DNA of 64,000 nucleotides from the NCBI GenBank assembly GCA_032358165.1, contig JAALGY010000017.1:2604001-2668000 (forward strand), written 5' to 3'. Under the pieces are notes generated by a model that saw only the letters and a program-made list of their open reading frames with translations, was not told where the DNA came from and searched no databases. Made by a program: the position numbers and the translations under genes. Positions 54,100 to 64,000 of the stretch are shown here, piece by piece. The DNA is from Diplosphaera chodatii. Lineage: Eukaryota > Chlorophyta > Trebouxiophyceae > Prasiolales > Stichococcaceae. How positions within the stretch are numbered: the first letter of the stretch is position 1; every line of letters starts with the position of its first letter.

Positions 54100-57000
54100 T
54101 CATACAGCCTGAGACTTGGCAGCCCTGATCGCTGCCAGCTTGGCTGCAGCGCCGCCTGAAGGCTTTGGGGCATAGTAGCTGTGCCAGGCGCCGCCGTCCT
54201 TGGCGTAGTAGTCCATTGGGTAGGCGTCAAAGCGCTGCCGCTGGTCCCGCTGCTGCTGCCGCTCCTCTGCCGTGGCGGCAACGACCGCCGGTGCTGCCGG
54301 CGCTTCCTGCTGCTGCTGCTCCGCCGCCATGCCGGCAGCGGGCTGCGCTGCTGCAGCTGGCTGCCCAGGGTGAGATGCCGTGGGCCCTGAGCCCCGACCT
54401 GCTGAGGAAACTGCAGCAGGGGGCAGAAGAGCTGCCCGGTGCTGTTGCTGTGGATCCGCGGTGCCCGCCACAGCAGAGGGGCTGGCCGCTGACTGCTCGT
54501 TTGACCGGCCTGCGTTGACTGGCGGCGGCCGGTGCAGCGCATCCCGTACCGGACGCTGCACATCGGCAGGGGGGCTGCCGCCTGCTTTCCCCACTGCTTC
54601 GTCAGCTAAACTGTCTGGCGGGTGGCTGGGCACAGCAGGGCCGCCATCTGCCAGTGTCAGCCTGGTGGCATGGTGCGGGAGCAAGCCAGCGCCATCTGCC
54701 ATGCAGTCCTTCCTCGCTGCCTGTGCTGCTGATGCTGAGTGTGCTGAATGTGGCATGGGCGTCGAAGCAGCTGGGCTGCCAGGCATGTCTGTTGCTGCCG
54801 CAGCTGCTGTTTGCAACCCTGCCTGCGACTCTGCTGCTGTCTGTGCTGGCTGGGGCGATGGAAGCGGACCGCCGGACTCCCACCAAGGTTTCACCTGTGC
54901 GAGTCAGCACACCTTGCATGGTTTCGCAAAGCTCCACTGAACCCGCCTCAAGCTGTCATCACCATATATCATGATTTCATGGTGATGGATGTGATGGATC
55001 ACCATTGATCACCATCATCACCATACAGGCTGACCATGCTTCATGCTCCAGTGGAAATGAAAGCAACAAAGCGACGTTGGCACCCACCTCGCCGAGCGCG
55101 ATCAGCGCCTCGTAAGGGGTGAGCGTCGGCGTGGTGAATGCCTCACCCCAGTCGATGGACAGCCGCGGACATGCCACCTGCAGGGTATGGTCGGCGGCTG
55201 ATGCCGACGTTTAGATGCGACCAGACGCTTCACTTCAAAACGACAGGCGAGCAGGTGCAAGGGTGTGCCGGATGTGCGCACCTGCACCCAGGCGTCAATG
55301 CCACGGAACATGGCGAGCTTGGACGGCAGGACCTGCAGCGCACAAGAAGCAGGTGCTGTCAGCAGGTCCTGTGCATGCTGGCAGCAGGTAGAACCGAAGC
55401 ACTTGCATCGCATCGGCTCTGCCACCACCAAGCACTTGCATCTCATAGCCTCTGCCACCACCAAACACTTGCATCTCATAGGCTCTGCCACCGCCAGACC
55501 GCACCTCAGACAGCAGGACGGTGAGGTGGGTGCGGCCATGCTGACTCAGGGTCGACTGCAGGTGCTTCACGATGCGCGGGTTGCCCTGCGACAGCCACAG
55601 AAAAAACATTGAAACCTGCCATTATGCGCACAGGAACAGCTGTTCAAGGTGCACCATCCCACGTGCACTCTCACCTCTAGCAACCCTACAGCCTATTACC
55701 TTTGAGCCTATCGTGATTACTCCCACCTGCCGCCCCAGGGTGCCCAGAACGATGCCCCACTGCTGCGCGGGCGCCGCCGCCTCGACGGCCCGGCGCCTGA
55801 CGGCGCGCATGCCCTCCTGGTCATAGTGCTCCGCCGTCATTTCCCGTGCGTAGGGATCATACCTGTGCATGAGATGCCTCGTGAGCAATATTTGGCAATA
55901 TGGCCTGCAGCTCAAGGCGCTGTCTGCAGCTCAAGGCGCTGTCTTCGAAGCTTGCATGCCGCTCACTTGCTGGAGAGCTCACATGCCCTGGAGCCAAGTG
56001 GCAGCAGCCCATACCTGAAGGCGGGCACGGCTGGGTTGGCGATCATGATGGCCTCCAAATGGAAGCGTCCATCTGCTACGAAGATGATGGCGTCCGTCTC
56101 CGGCGGCACCACTGGAGCTGTGCACCCCAGCACCTGTGGGCCACGGGCTGCTTTCAGCAATGGCGTTCAGGACGCTTCAGGTTTGTTGCCCTGCCTGAAC
56201 ACTCTGGTGCAGAGTGTTGGTGCAGAGAAGACCACCAGGACATCAGGTGTGGCAGCACTTGCTGAGCTTTGGGCAATGCCTAGGCACCTCGCCGGGTGAC
56301 AGTGGGCGGGACTGCGGGACGCGCAGCGATGGGTAGTCTCCTGCGAGCTCCTGCCGTGCTGCCTGCACATCCAGCATGGGCCATGTTGAGTGTTTGACCG
56401 CTGCGCAGTCGATCAGCATTGCTGTATGCAAAGCAGCGCTGCAAGGCCCGGCTCCAGCAATGTCAACACGGCTGGCGCACCTGGATGGACGAGCCAAACT
56501 GGATGGTGCCCGCCAGCGCGAGGTGCGTGCCCGCAGGGAAGTTGGCCCGCACAGTCGCCACCAGGTGGCGCACGTCAACACCAATGTCCACAAACACATA
56601 CATGCAGGGCACCTGCACATCTCGGGATGCCATCCGTTGCAAACCACGCCAACGCCTGATCTGGCTACATGTGAGGTTTCCAGTATCTGTACAATCAACC
56701 ATTGCATGCGCTGCAGATGATGGCAGATGGTTCTAGCCATGGATTCTGGCACGCCCTGAACCAATTGGGAAGACCCTGCATGCTGCTGCCTGAATGGCTT
56801 CAAGTGTGTTGTGCCAGAAGCGTGCCTTGGTTACATCCACGGGCACCAGGCAGCTATGGCCGTAGTGCACCAACAGGTCCGCCCGCAACGCCAGCGCCGA
56901 GAAGTCGTCCACGCAGCAGGCGCCGTAGGTGACGTCGCCCATCACGATCGCGTGCCGCACGCCCGCATGGCTGCGCACAGGATGCGAGACGTGCTGTGCC

Positions 57001-57771
57001 ACTGCGGCCTATTGCTGCTTGTACCGGCGAGCAGCCGTGCTGCGTGGTGAGCGTGGTCCTTGTGGACAGTCTGGCACTCTGTGTGCTGAATCACCTTTCC
57101 AGGATATCGGCAATGACGCAGGCATACATCAGCAGGCCCTCCGGGAACTGCAGCGCCACTCGGCGGGCGCCCAGCTGCCGGATGCGCGCGACCGTCTTGT
57201 GTATCTGATTACAGAAAGCAGCACATTGTGTGCACCTGCACGTTGGCCTGGGTTGCAGCGGGCGCCATGCAGATATAATGGGCAGGCACTGGAGCCACCT
57301 CGAAGTTGTAGTTGGCCGGCAGCACGGAGATGGCCTCGTTGAGCGCCTCGTCATGAAGAATGTCGTCCGGCACCTGCAGGACAGGAGCCTCGTTCGACAA
57401 CAGCGCCAACAGCGGCACCCGTCTCCGAAGGGGGCACCAGACCCCTGCTGGAGATGCAGCAGAAATCGTTGCCACGCACGGCACTGCCACGTGCCAGCCC
57501 TGCCCACCTGCTGCTTGACAAAACGCTTGGTGGACGACGGACCGGCTGGCACCACCTCACTGCCGGCGCCTGATGTGGATGCGCCGCCATTTGCCGCCGC
57601 CGCCGCCGCTTCCGCAGCCCGCCGGCCTGCATGCAGCACAGCATGCTGGTGATACAGTGCTCCGCACGTGACTCCGCACCATGCCGCTGAGATTTGCTGT
57701 GTGTCGCACTTGCTGTCACGCATGCACCAGTGCGCACCGATGAACCTGCGGGGTTTGGGGGGCTCAGCCAT
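54100..57771 (-). CDS. DPH1: Diphthamide biosynthesis protein 1 (radical SAM-like 3-amino-3-carboxypropyl transferase subunit)
   Basis: With DPH2 it starts diphthamide formation on elongation factor 2, using a 4Fe-4S cluster and SAM. Thirteen exons: 57771-57738, 57626-57508, 57373-57299, 57204-57095, 56970-56826, 56612-56481, 56362-56288, 56133-56015, 55862-55727, 55585-55505, 55332-55282, 55177-55088, 54894-54100, giving 653 residues with all phases closing. All three cluster-type cysteines are present: Cys131 in [10 protein letters not shown], Cys234 in VLGCTAPV and Cys362 in [11 protein letters not shown]. Other signatures are [26 protein letters not shown] and the C-terminal YPMDYYA. About 215 residues of Ala/Pro/Gln-rich sequence (roughly 396-610) separate VKPWWESG from YPMDYYA, an expansion relative to typical DPH1. 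The intron after 56826 has a GC donor. Exon 1 ([12 protein letters not shown]) was chosen by phase. Confidence 0.94.
55397..55495. repeat. Three 33-bp tandem repeats in a DPH1 intron
   Basis: Units are 55397-55429, 55430-55462 and 55463-55495, each based on AAGCACTTGCATC followed by a CTCTGCCACC block, with 2-4 differences. They occupy most of the 172-bp intron between exons 10 and 11. On the coding strand the intron stays open and would encode GGGR(A/G)xxMQV repeats, but its length is not a multiple of 3. Confidence 0.9.
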
Positions 57772-58406
57772 CCCTGTAGTGCTGCTATCGCAGCTGAGCT
57801 GGCATGCTTTACGTCTCGACAGTATGCCGCAGCAGTTTCAGCAGACCGCGAACAGGCGAAGTGCATTCAGCCGCTGCATTGCTGAGCTTGCAGCTTTGCA
57901 CCGTCAGCGTGACTCATGTGCGATGACCTAAGCATTGGTCACTAGCATCGGCCAGCTCGCCAGCAGCAGCTGGGGCAACGTGTGATGGATCGCATTTCCG
58001 ATACTCATGCTGCTTGCACCGTCTTGGATTGTAGCGTTCAGGGCTTCGCGAGTCTCAGGCGTGCTCGGTATCCGTTGCGAGGTGTGCACTGGCTGTAGTC
58101 CTGCCTAGACAGGATACCTTGTCATCGATTGTGCAGCAAACGGTGCTATTTGCTGTGTCACAAGGCTTTCCAGTAGTTTTCAGTTGAGTGGGGAGTGTTG
58201 CCATAGGCTGAACTGCCGCCTACTGTGGCTTGCCTCGTGAAGGAACACGTTCACGATCTGGTCGTTGCAAAATTCTCCAGCTGGTGGGCGTGGCTGCGAT
58301 CGAATCCAAAAGCTCGAGTCGGTTCGCGTGGGCTGATAGAGGCCACTGCAGCAGCGGCACGGGGCGGTTTACCACCGTGGAATCTGTAGGGGCATCTGGC
58401 GGCAGC
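57772..58406. promoter_or_regulatory. Divergent promoter region of DPH1 and PAQR gene
   Basis: These 635 bp separate divergent start codons and must contain both promoters. No specific element could be identified by eye. Confidence 0.5.
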
Positions 58407-60486
58407 ATGGCGCAGTCTCTTTCAGATGAGCTGCGGCAGCCGCCCAGCCCCGCTCGGCTTGCGGGCATGGTCTTCAGTCACTCCTTCGACGACAGAAGGT
58501 GGGTGCAGTCGCTACCCCTCCCCTTCTGCCGGTGACGCCTTTGCTCCCACTGATACGCCCAAGCACGTCCAGCCACACTGTGAACACCCACAAGCGTGCT
58601 GCGCCGCTGCAGCCAAGCGGGGACGGACATCCAGCACTCAGGACTGCGCTCGCGGCTGTCGTTCACGCAGCGGCAGGACAGCATGCAGGCAGCGCAGCAG
58701 CAGCTGAACACGGCAGAGGCAGCGGCGAAGGCAGGCCGGGTCGACGGCGCCTGCGTCACCTTTGACGAGGCGCCGGGCTACCTGCGCCGCGAGTTCATCT
58801 TGTCGGGCTACTACATAGGTGTTGACGCTGAGCTGCGGCTTCCATCCTCATTGTGCACTGGTTGATGTCATGATGACTGCTACCTGTCTCCTGCGATGTG
58901 GGGATTGAACCTTGCCTTCAGAAGTGCTGGCGTCATCGCAGGGGGCACGCACCTGGCATCGGTGCGGCATACCATCCTCGGCTGGAACAACGAGACGCTG
59001 AATGCCTGGACCATGATTGCGGGACTTGTCATCTCATGCGTTCTCTGGTCACTGGCCAGGTGATGCATCTTCCTGCTTGCAAGTCTTGTATGTGTGCACA
59101 TGCCCTTCAGACTCCATCGTGCAGATCTGCATCTAAGAGCCTCAGCATGCAACAAAGATGTGAATGCTAGGTATAGTAGTTGCCTGCCCGACATGCGCCT
59201 GAGCAGCTGCCGCTGGTGCCTGCAGGGCGTGCTACCCGCAGCACTGGGAGCCGTGGGCGCTCATGGCGGCGTCGGCGCTGCCCCATGCGCCCTTTTCCAT
59301 CGCGCTGCACAGCATGATCGGGGTGTCGGAGCGCACGCGCGACGTGCTGCGCACGCTGGACGTCTTCTTCATCCTCACCTGTGGCGGTGAGGACTGCGCA
59401 TGGCCACTTGTGCGCGTCACGCCAAGCTGGCTCCAGGGCATACATGACACCATGCGCATGCTGGCTGCCAGCCGCTATGCGTACTGTCTTGAACAGCCTG
59501 GTCCCGACTGTCTGGGGTGGACTCAAATATGCAGCTGTCAAATCAGATGAGCTGCCCAGCTTGCAGTATCGCGGAAGGTCCATGCTGAGCGCAGGATGTT
59601 GTACTTTTGATCGACGTCAAGCTTTGTGCTGTTGCAGTGCCGCGGGGGTTGGCGCTGGCCTGGTTCGTGTTTGAGGCGCCCACGACGTACGCGGTGTACG
59701 CGGCAGTGATCGTCGGTGACTGGGGATGGAGCGTGGTGTCCACCTGCCTCATGCGCCGCATCAAGGACATCCCCAAGCCCCAGCTGGCCCGGGACGTTGC
59801 CTGCATCGTGCTGTGCTACAGCTGCCCCATGTTCGCGGCGGCGGCGGCGGAGTTGTCCAAGCAGGTGATCAAAAGCACCGCACGATGAGTGCAGTCGTGG
59901 GCTCGCAGAAATTTGGATAGTAGTCCTCGTCAACTGCCAGGCAGCTGTACTTGCTGCAGATCTTTAGCAGCATGCAAGACTCTCGACCTCTGTGCATGAA
60001 CCGCGTCCGAACTCTGCACCACTGGCAGGGCTACCCGGGGCCGCAGACGGCGATGCTGGTGGCGGTGGTGCTGCTGATGTACCTGGCGGGCTGGCTGTAC
60101 TCGCGCCACCTGCCGGAGCGCTGGCGGCCGGGCGCCTACGACCTGGTGGCCAACAGCCACCAGTGGATGCACGCGCTGGTGAGGCCCTGTACTGCTTCGT
60201 GACTGACTTGAGCAATTTCTGGTAATTATATGTGGAATAGCAGGTGCTCATGGCCATTTCACAGTGGCGTCATGCTGGTCCGCAGGATATTTTGTATACC
60301 TGTTGCCGAGCTGATGCGCCCTGCTGGACTTGTGCACCGTGGACGTGCATCTGTGTGCTGTCAAGTCCAATGTCAAGTCCAATGACGCTCTGCCGCCCTG
60401 CCTTCGAAATGCAGGTGGTCGCCGAGTACACCGTGGAGTGGGCCTTCCTGGGGTACAGAGCCAGTCTTGCTACCAAACAGCGATAA
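58407..60486 (+). CDS. PAQR / heptahelical transmembrane protein (adiponectin-receptor, hemolysin III family)
   Basis: A seven-helix membrane protein with a buried zinc site; relatives act as ceramidase-like receptors, and plant HHPs respond to stress hormones (family knowledge). Seven exons: 58407-58498, 58613-58818, 58942-59059, 59226-59386, 59638-59864, 60029-60178, 60415-60486, giving 341 residues in phase. FDEAPGYLRREFILSGYY and GWNNETLNAWTMIAG match the conserved entry to helix 1. The zinc-site residues are in place: His159 in SALPHAPFSIALH, Asp184 in TLDVFFIL, and His312 and His316 in NSHQWMHAL. The N-terminus is Ser/Gln-rich and soluble. The last exon VVAEYTVEWAFLGYR is the C-terminal helix end. 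Which PAQR class it belongs to cannot be told from the sequence alone. Confidence 0.88.
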
Positions 60487-61057
60487 CACATTGCAACATT
60501 GACATTGGATACCGCTGCAGCACTTCGAGGGACATTGGGGGCATTGGTGTCTGCAGCCGCACTACTGTAGCAACTCTTGATTCAGAGGGGTCACATGTCA
60601 GTAGGACATAGGACATCAGAGTACTCTGTAGCTGGTTACGTGGTTTTGCAGCAGATTTCAGCATTGTGCTTGTTGGTTCTGAAACGAAAACACTGAGCAG
60701 AACCTGCAAACTATAAGCAACGTGACCTTGCTGGCTGCGTGTTCCACTGATAGCACAGGATCGACAACCCGGTTCCTGTAGTTCCCTACTGCATGCATAT
60801 GGTGTCAAGCTGGTTGCATTCAAACATGCAGCGCAGTGCAGTTGTTACCTTCACTTGACCATGCAGCCACTGCTAGTCCCTGCAAACCCTTCTGCCATTC
60901 CCCAACCAGATGCGCTATGTGGCCATATGCTTTCTTAGGTTATCTGAGATGCTGCCCAACTGCATCGGTGGCTCCAGGCTGTGCTCACGTCTGCGCATAG
61001 CACGGCTCTAAGATGCAGCTGCTGATCCCGTTGATCTGGCTGGGTTTGTGCCAGAAT
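60487..61057. other. Intergenic, convergent 3' ends of PAQR gene and clpB
   Basis: This 571-bp stretch is 3' flank for two convergent genes. Nothing else was recognised. Confidence 0.55.
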
Positions 61058-64000
61058 TCAAGCGGCAGCGGCTGCAGGTGTTGCGCCGCCTGCAATCGCG
61101 CCGGCAATGCTCGAAGCCTCCCTGTGCCCGTCAATGATCTCGGCGTCCTGCACGGGCGCTGGCGGCGGGCCACCACCTGCACACTGGGGCAGAGCAAGGC
61201 TGCAGCAACTTCATGGCGAGAGCATTTGACGCCGGTTGTGGATGATCGTGGCGGTGTACAAAGTGACAATGTGTCTGACGGCTGCTGACAAAGGAGATGC
61301 AGGCGCCAGACAGCATGCTATGTGATGTGGCGCATATGGTTTGGCATACCACATAGCCTGCAACTTGTGACTGCATCTTCACAAGGGAAGCAAGGGTCCT
61401 GTCAACATGTTTACAAGCTCAGTCGAGCTTCGTTGATAGCTAGCACAGCAATCAGTGTTGCCAGTCACCACCACGCAACACTCACCGGCCTCTGCACGGG
61501 AGAATGCCAGCCCTGTAGGGCGGCCGCCGTCGCCGGTCGCAACCGTCACCGCCACTGTGTCGCCCTCCACAAAGGAGCCCCGCAGCATCTCCTGCAGAGC
61601 CAGACATGGGCCCGGCTCCAGCACCACCAGCCGATGCTTACAGCAACAGCATACCCAAGGGCATTGCTGTGTAGCTGCGAAATGGTCGGAGGCTTGAAAG
61701 GAGGCTTCGGCACTGGAATTTGTGTGCACCTTGGCAAGCGCAGACTGCAGCTCCCGCTGTATTGTCCGCTTGACGGGGCGCGCACCTACAGCAGAGTTTG
61801 CAACACCTCTGTATGATCGACGCCTGATATGCGCAAGTGCCATATGAGCCATTAAGAATGACCGAAACAATTTCTGTAAAGCTGTAGAAGAATACAGGAG
61901 GACACCTTGTGATGGGACCAGCCCAAAAACAACCCTGGCCAGCAGGTGCAAGACCTCACCAAAGGCGGGGTCGTAGCCGCGGTCGGCCAGGAAGTCCAGC
62001 GCGGGCTCGTCCACCCGCAGCAGGATGCCCCGCGCCAGCAGCCGCTCCTCCACGCGCTTGACCTGCCGGCCAGCAGCGCAGCGTTTTGGTCCAGGCGTCA
62101 GCAGTGGCAGCCATGCACGGCACCAAGGCACATGTGGCACGCAGCCACGCTGTCCAGTGCTCTGCAGGCAGTGCTGCTGGGAGTACAGGGCGCACTTGCA
62201 ACGCCACAATGGAGCGGATCTGCGCGGCGTCAAGCCCCTGCAGCAACACGATGCTCTCAACAGAAACCCAGCAAGTCACTTGATCACACGCATGTGATCG
62301 ACAATGGTGATCAACAATGGATCAACACATCCAGCAGGGCAGATAGTCGATGAGGGCCTGGGTATGTGCTATGAGGAAGCCACCTGGAAGACGATGAACT
62401 CGTCCACACGGTTGACAAACTCGGGGCGGAAGTGCTGCTGCACCTGCAGGCAAGACCAACCATTTTCGCAGAGCCGCTAGCTGGCGCTTGCCAGCTGCTG
62501 CATGATCACTGTGAACCATTGCCCCCCGCTGAATACGTTTGTTCGGGGTGCTGTTGCCTCTGTTGATGCACCATGCCAAGGTGGCAGATGCCAGTGCGTC
62601 AGGACGTCATGACGTAGGCGTGGACTGTGGCATCTGGCTTGCGATTTGTGGACTCTAACTGCTTTTTGAGCACACCATCAATTCAGCCAAGCAGCTCATG
62701 CTGTTCCTGACTCGAAGCCCATGCATTGCAGCATAGAGGCATGAGGTAGGAGCTCAGAATGCGCGGCTTGGCCAACACTGCCACCATGTCTGCCACAGCC
62801 CACATCTGGCGCTGGAAACCAGCAAAATCTATGGCGCCTTCTGGAACCTCTCTTCAGGAAAGGACCTCCGGGATACACAGAACCACTGCAGACACGATGC
62901 CCCTGCAGCAGGGGGCCCCACCTGCGCCATGACGCGGTCGCGGGTCAGCAGGGAGAACGCCTCGTCGGCGCCGCCGCCGGCCGCCGCGCTCCTGGACGCC
63001 GCCAGGATGTCCGCGCTGCCCAGGTTGCTGGTCATGATGACGACGGCGTTGCGGAAGCTGACCGTGCGGCCCTGGGGTGGAGTCGGTCCACGAAAGTCAC
63101 AGCCTGAATATTGCATTTGCAACTTGGCTTTGCAGATGGCGGGCGAGCACCTTTTTATATTCTTGCATGATGGAGGGGACCAATGCCGGCCCCTCCCATG
63201 TGCAAGTTCAGCCAAAAGGCGCCCACTGATGCTTAGCAGTAGGCTTCCTGTGGGAATGGCTCAACCAGACTTGCACTTCGGCTACCACCGCCGCAGAACA
63301 AGCACTGGTCAGCAGACTGCCCTGCAGGCGTGCACCTGGGAATCTGTGACCCGGCCATCGTCCAGCAGCTGCAGCAGCACATTCATCACATCCGGGTGCG
63401 CCTGCAGCAAGAATCGTACAATGAGCACAGACAATCAAGATTTCAGCAAAGACCACGACACCTACCTTGATGCCTTCAGACTCATCATCGGTCGTACTCA
63501 ACAGATCACATCGTAAGCATGCAATTGCAAATGCAGACTGAGGCAGTGCTCACCTTCTCGACCTCGTCAAACAGCACCACTGAGTGCGGGTGGCGCCTGC
63601 AGCCATTGCACTGCTGACTCAGTCATGGCATGCGCTTGCAAAGTACGACCACGCTGCACCAGCAACAGCCAATTTGGCAAGCGCAGCGCCTGTTCAGTGA
63701 GCCGCTTGACAGTTCATTTGTCGTCACCAGGTTGCATTGCGTCAAAGCACTGTGCGCTGCATGGCTCAAATCGAAAGCAGCAAGCGTAAGCGGCTAGACG
63801 CTCTCGGCACTAATAGAGCTCAGCCGCCATGCTGGCTGACTTACCAGACAGCATGGCGGACTGGTCACGTCAGGCGGAGAGCAGCAGATCAGGTTGTCCA
63901 CCCAGTCAGAAATCTGCCAGCAGTCCGTGACCATCAGGTGTCTGATGTGACAGCTGTAGGATGTTGTACCTGATCTGCTCCGTGAGCTGGCCGCCCTCGC
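61058..64000 (-). CDS. CLPB: ClpB/Hsp100 disaggregase, C-terminal part (5' end beyond right edge)
   Basis: A AAA+ chaperone that threads aggregated proteins through its hexamer with Hsp70. Visible exons: 64000-63970 (partial), 63596-63554, 63401-63336, 63071-62922, 62443-62384, 62237-62196, 62062-61960, 61785-61730, 61591-61486, 61176-61058, in phase to TGA. They cover the second AAA domain: EGGQLTEQIR, Walker B HSVVLFDEVEKAHPDVMN, LLQLLDDGRVTDSQGRTVSF, sensor 1 VVIMTSNLGS, HFRPEFVNRVDEFIVFQGLD (arginine finger region) and sensor 2 GYDPAFGARPVKRTIQ. VNRVDEFIVFQ and the Ala/Gly-rich tail ending ATPAAAAA favour an organelle ClpB over cytosolic HSP101, but the targeting end is outside the window. 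Confidence 0.93.

Noticed and set aside
54165..54940. Plus-strand open frames across the last DPH1 exon
   Set aside because: The minus strand carries the conserved WW and YPMDYYA ends of DPH1. The plus-strand frames have no signature.
54967..55026. GATGG/CACCAT palindromic stretch in a DPH1 intron as a mobile element footprint
   Set aside because: It is a simple-sequence run of GAT/ATC triplets without flanking duplication.
61322..61816. Plus-strand 164-residue frame over the clpB 3' exons
   Set aside because: It is opposite to exons that match the ClpB second AAA domain in phase, so it is a shadow.

Overview
The window looks like nuclear DNA of a green alga, most likely a trebouxiophyte chlorophyte (inference). 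The reasons are intron-dense genes whose introns mostly run from GT to (T/C)TGCAG, GC-rich third positions in exons, plastid-type proteins (a beta-ketoacyl-ACP synthase I-like enzyme and an FKBP with a thylakoid-lumen signal), plant-like DPH1 and NBP35, and glycine/alanine-rich insertions. No bacterial operon, CRISPR array or rRNA was seen. Genes were rebuilt by joining exon-sized open segments in phase. Most models close with correct phase at every junction, which is the main support for the coordinates.

Layout. 1-3096 (+): 3' part of a GT2-type glycosyltransferase with TPR-like repeats. 8866-3572 (-): DEAD-box helicase DDX56/Dbp9/RH16. 11223-9592 (-): ribosomal protein uS4 (RPS9). 11672-14785 (+): Fe-S scaffold NBP35. 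16724-15237 (-): lumenal FKBP. 17207-19216 and 20387-21878 (+): tandem small heat shock proteins. 30333-22440 (-): three tandem paralogues (here A, B, C) of a secreted/membrane family ending in a Gly-Cys tail, with a 1275-bp CACTA-type element just upstream of B. 34115-31178 (-): KAS I. 35245-40806 (+): GH47 alpha-mannosidase. 41132-53552 (+): six tandem signal-peptide/multi-helix membrane proteins (P1-P6) sharing a post-membrane C-x-RGWD motif. 57771-54100 (-): DPH1. 58407-60486 (+): PAQR/HHP receptor-like protein. 64000-61058 (-): C-terminal part of an organelle-type ClpB, running off the right edge.

Functional picture. About half of the window is conserved housekeeping: translation (uS4, DPH1, the ribosome-assembly helicase), Fe-S assembly, protein folding (FKBP, sHSPs, ClpB), plastid fatty acid synthesis and N-glycan trimming. 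The other half, roughly 22.4-30.3 kb and 41.1-53.6 kb, consists of two lineage-specific tandem arrays of predicted secreted or membrane proteins that I cannot assign to a named family. They share a signal peptide, a short R-R-x-L-type motif and a cysteine/tryptophan motif just after the last membrane helix. These arrays are the most likely undescribed system here. One member (P4) carries a frameshift relative to its siblings.
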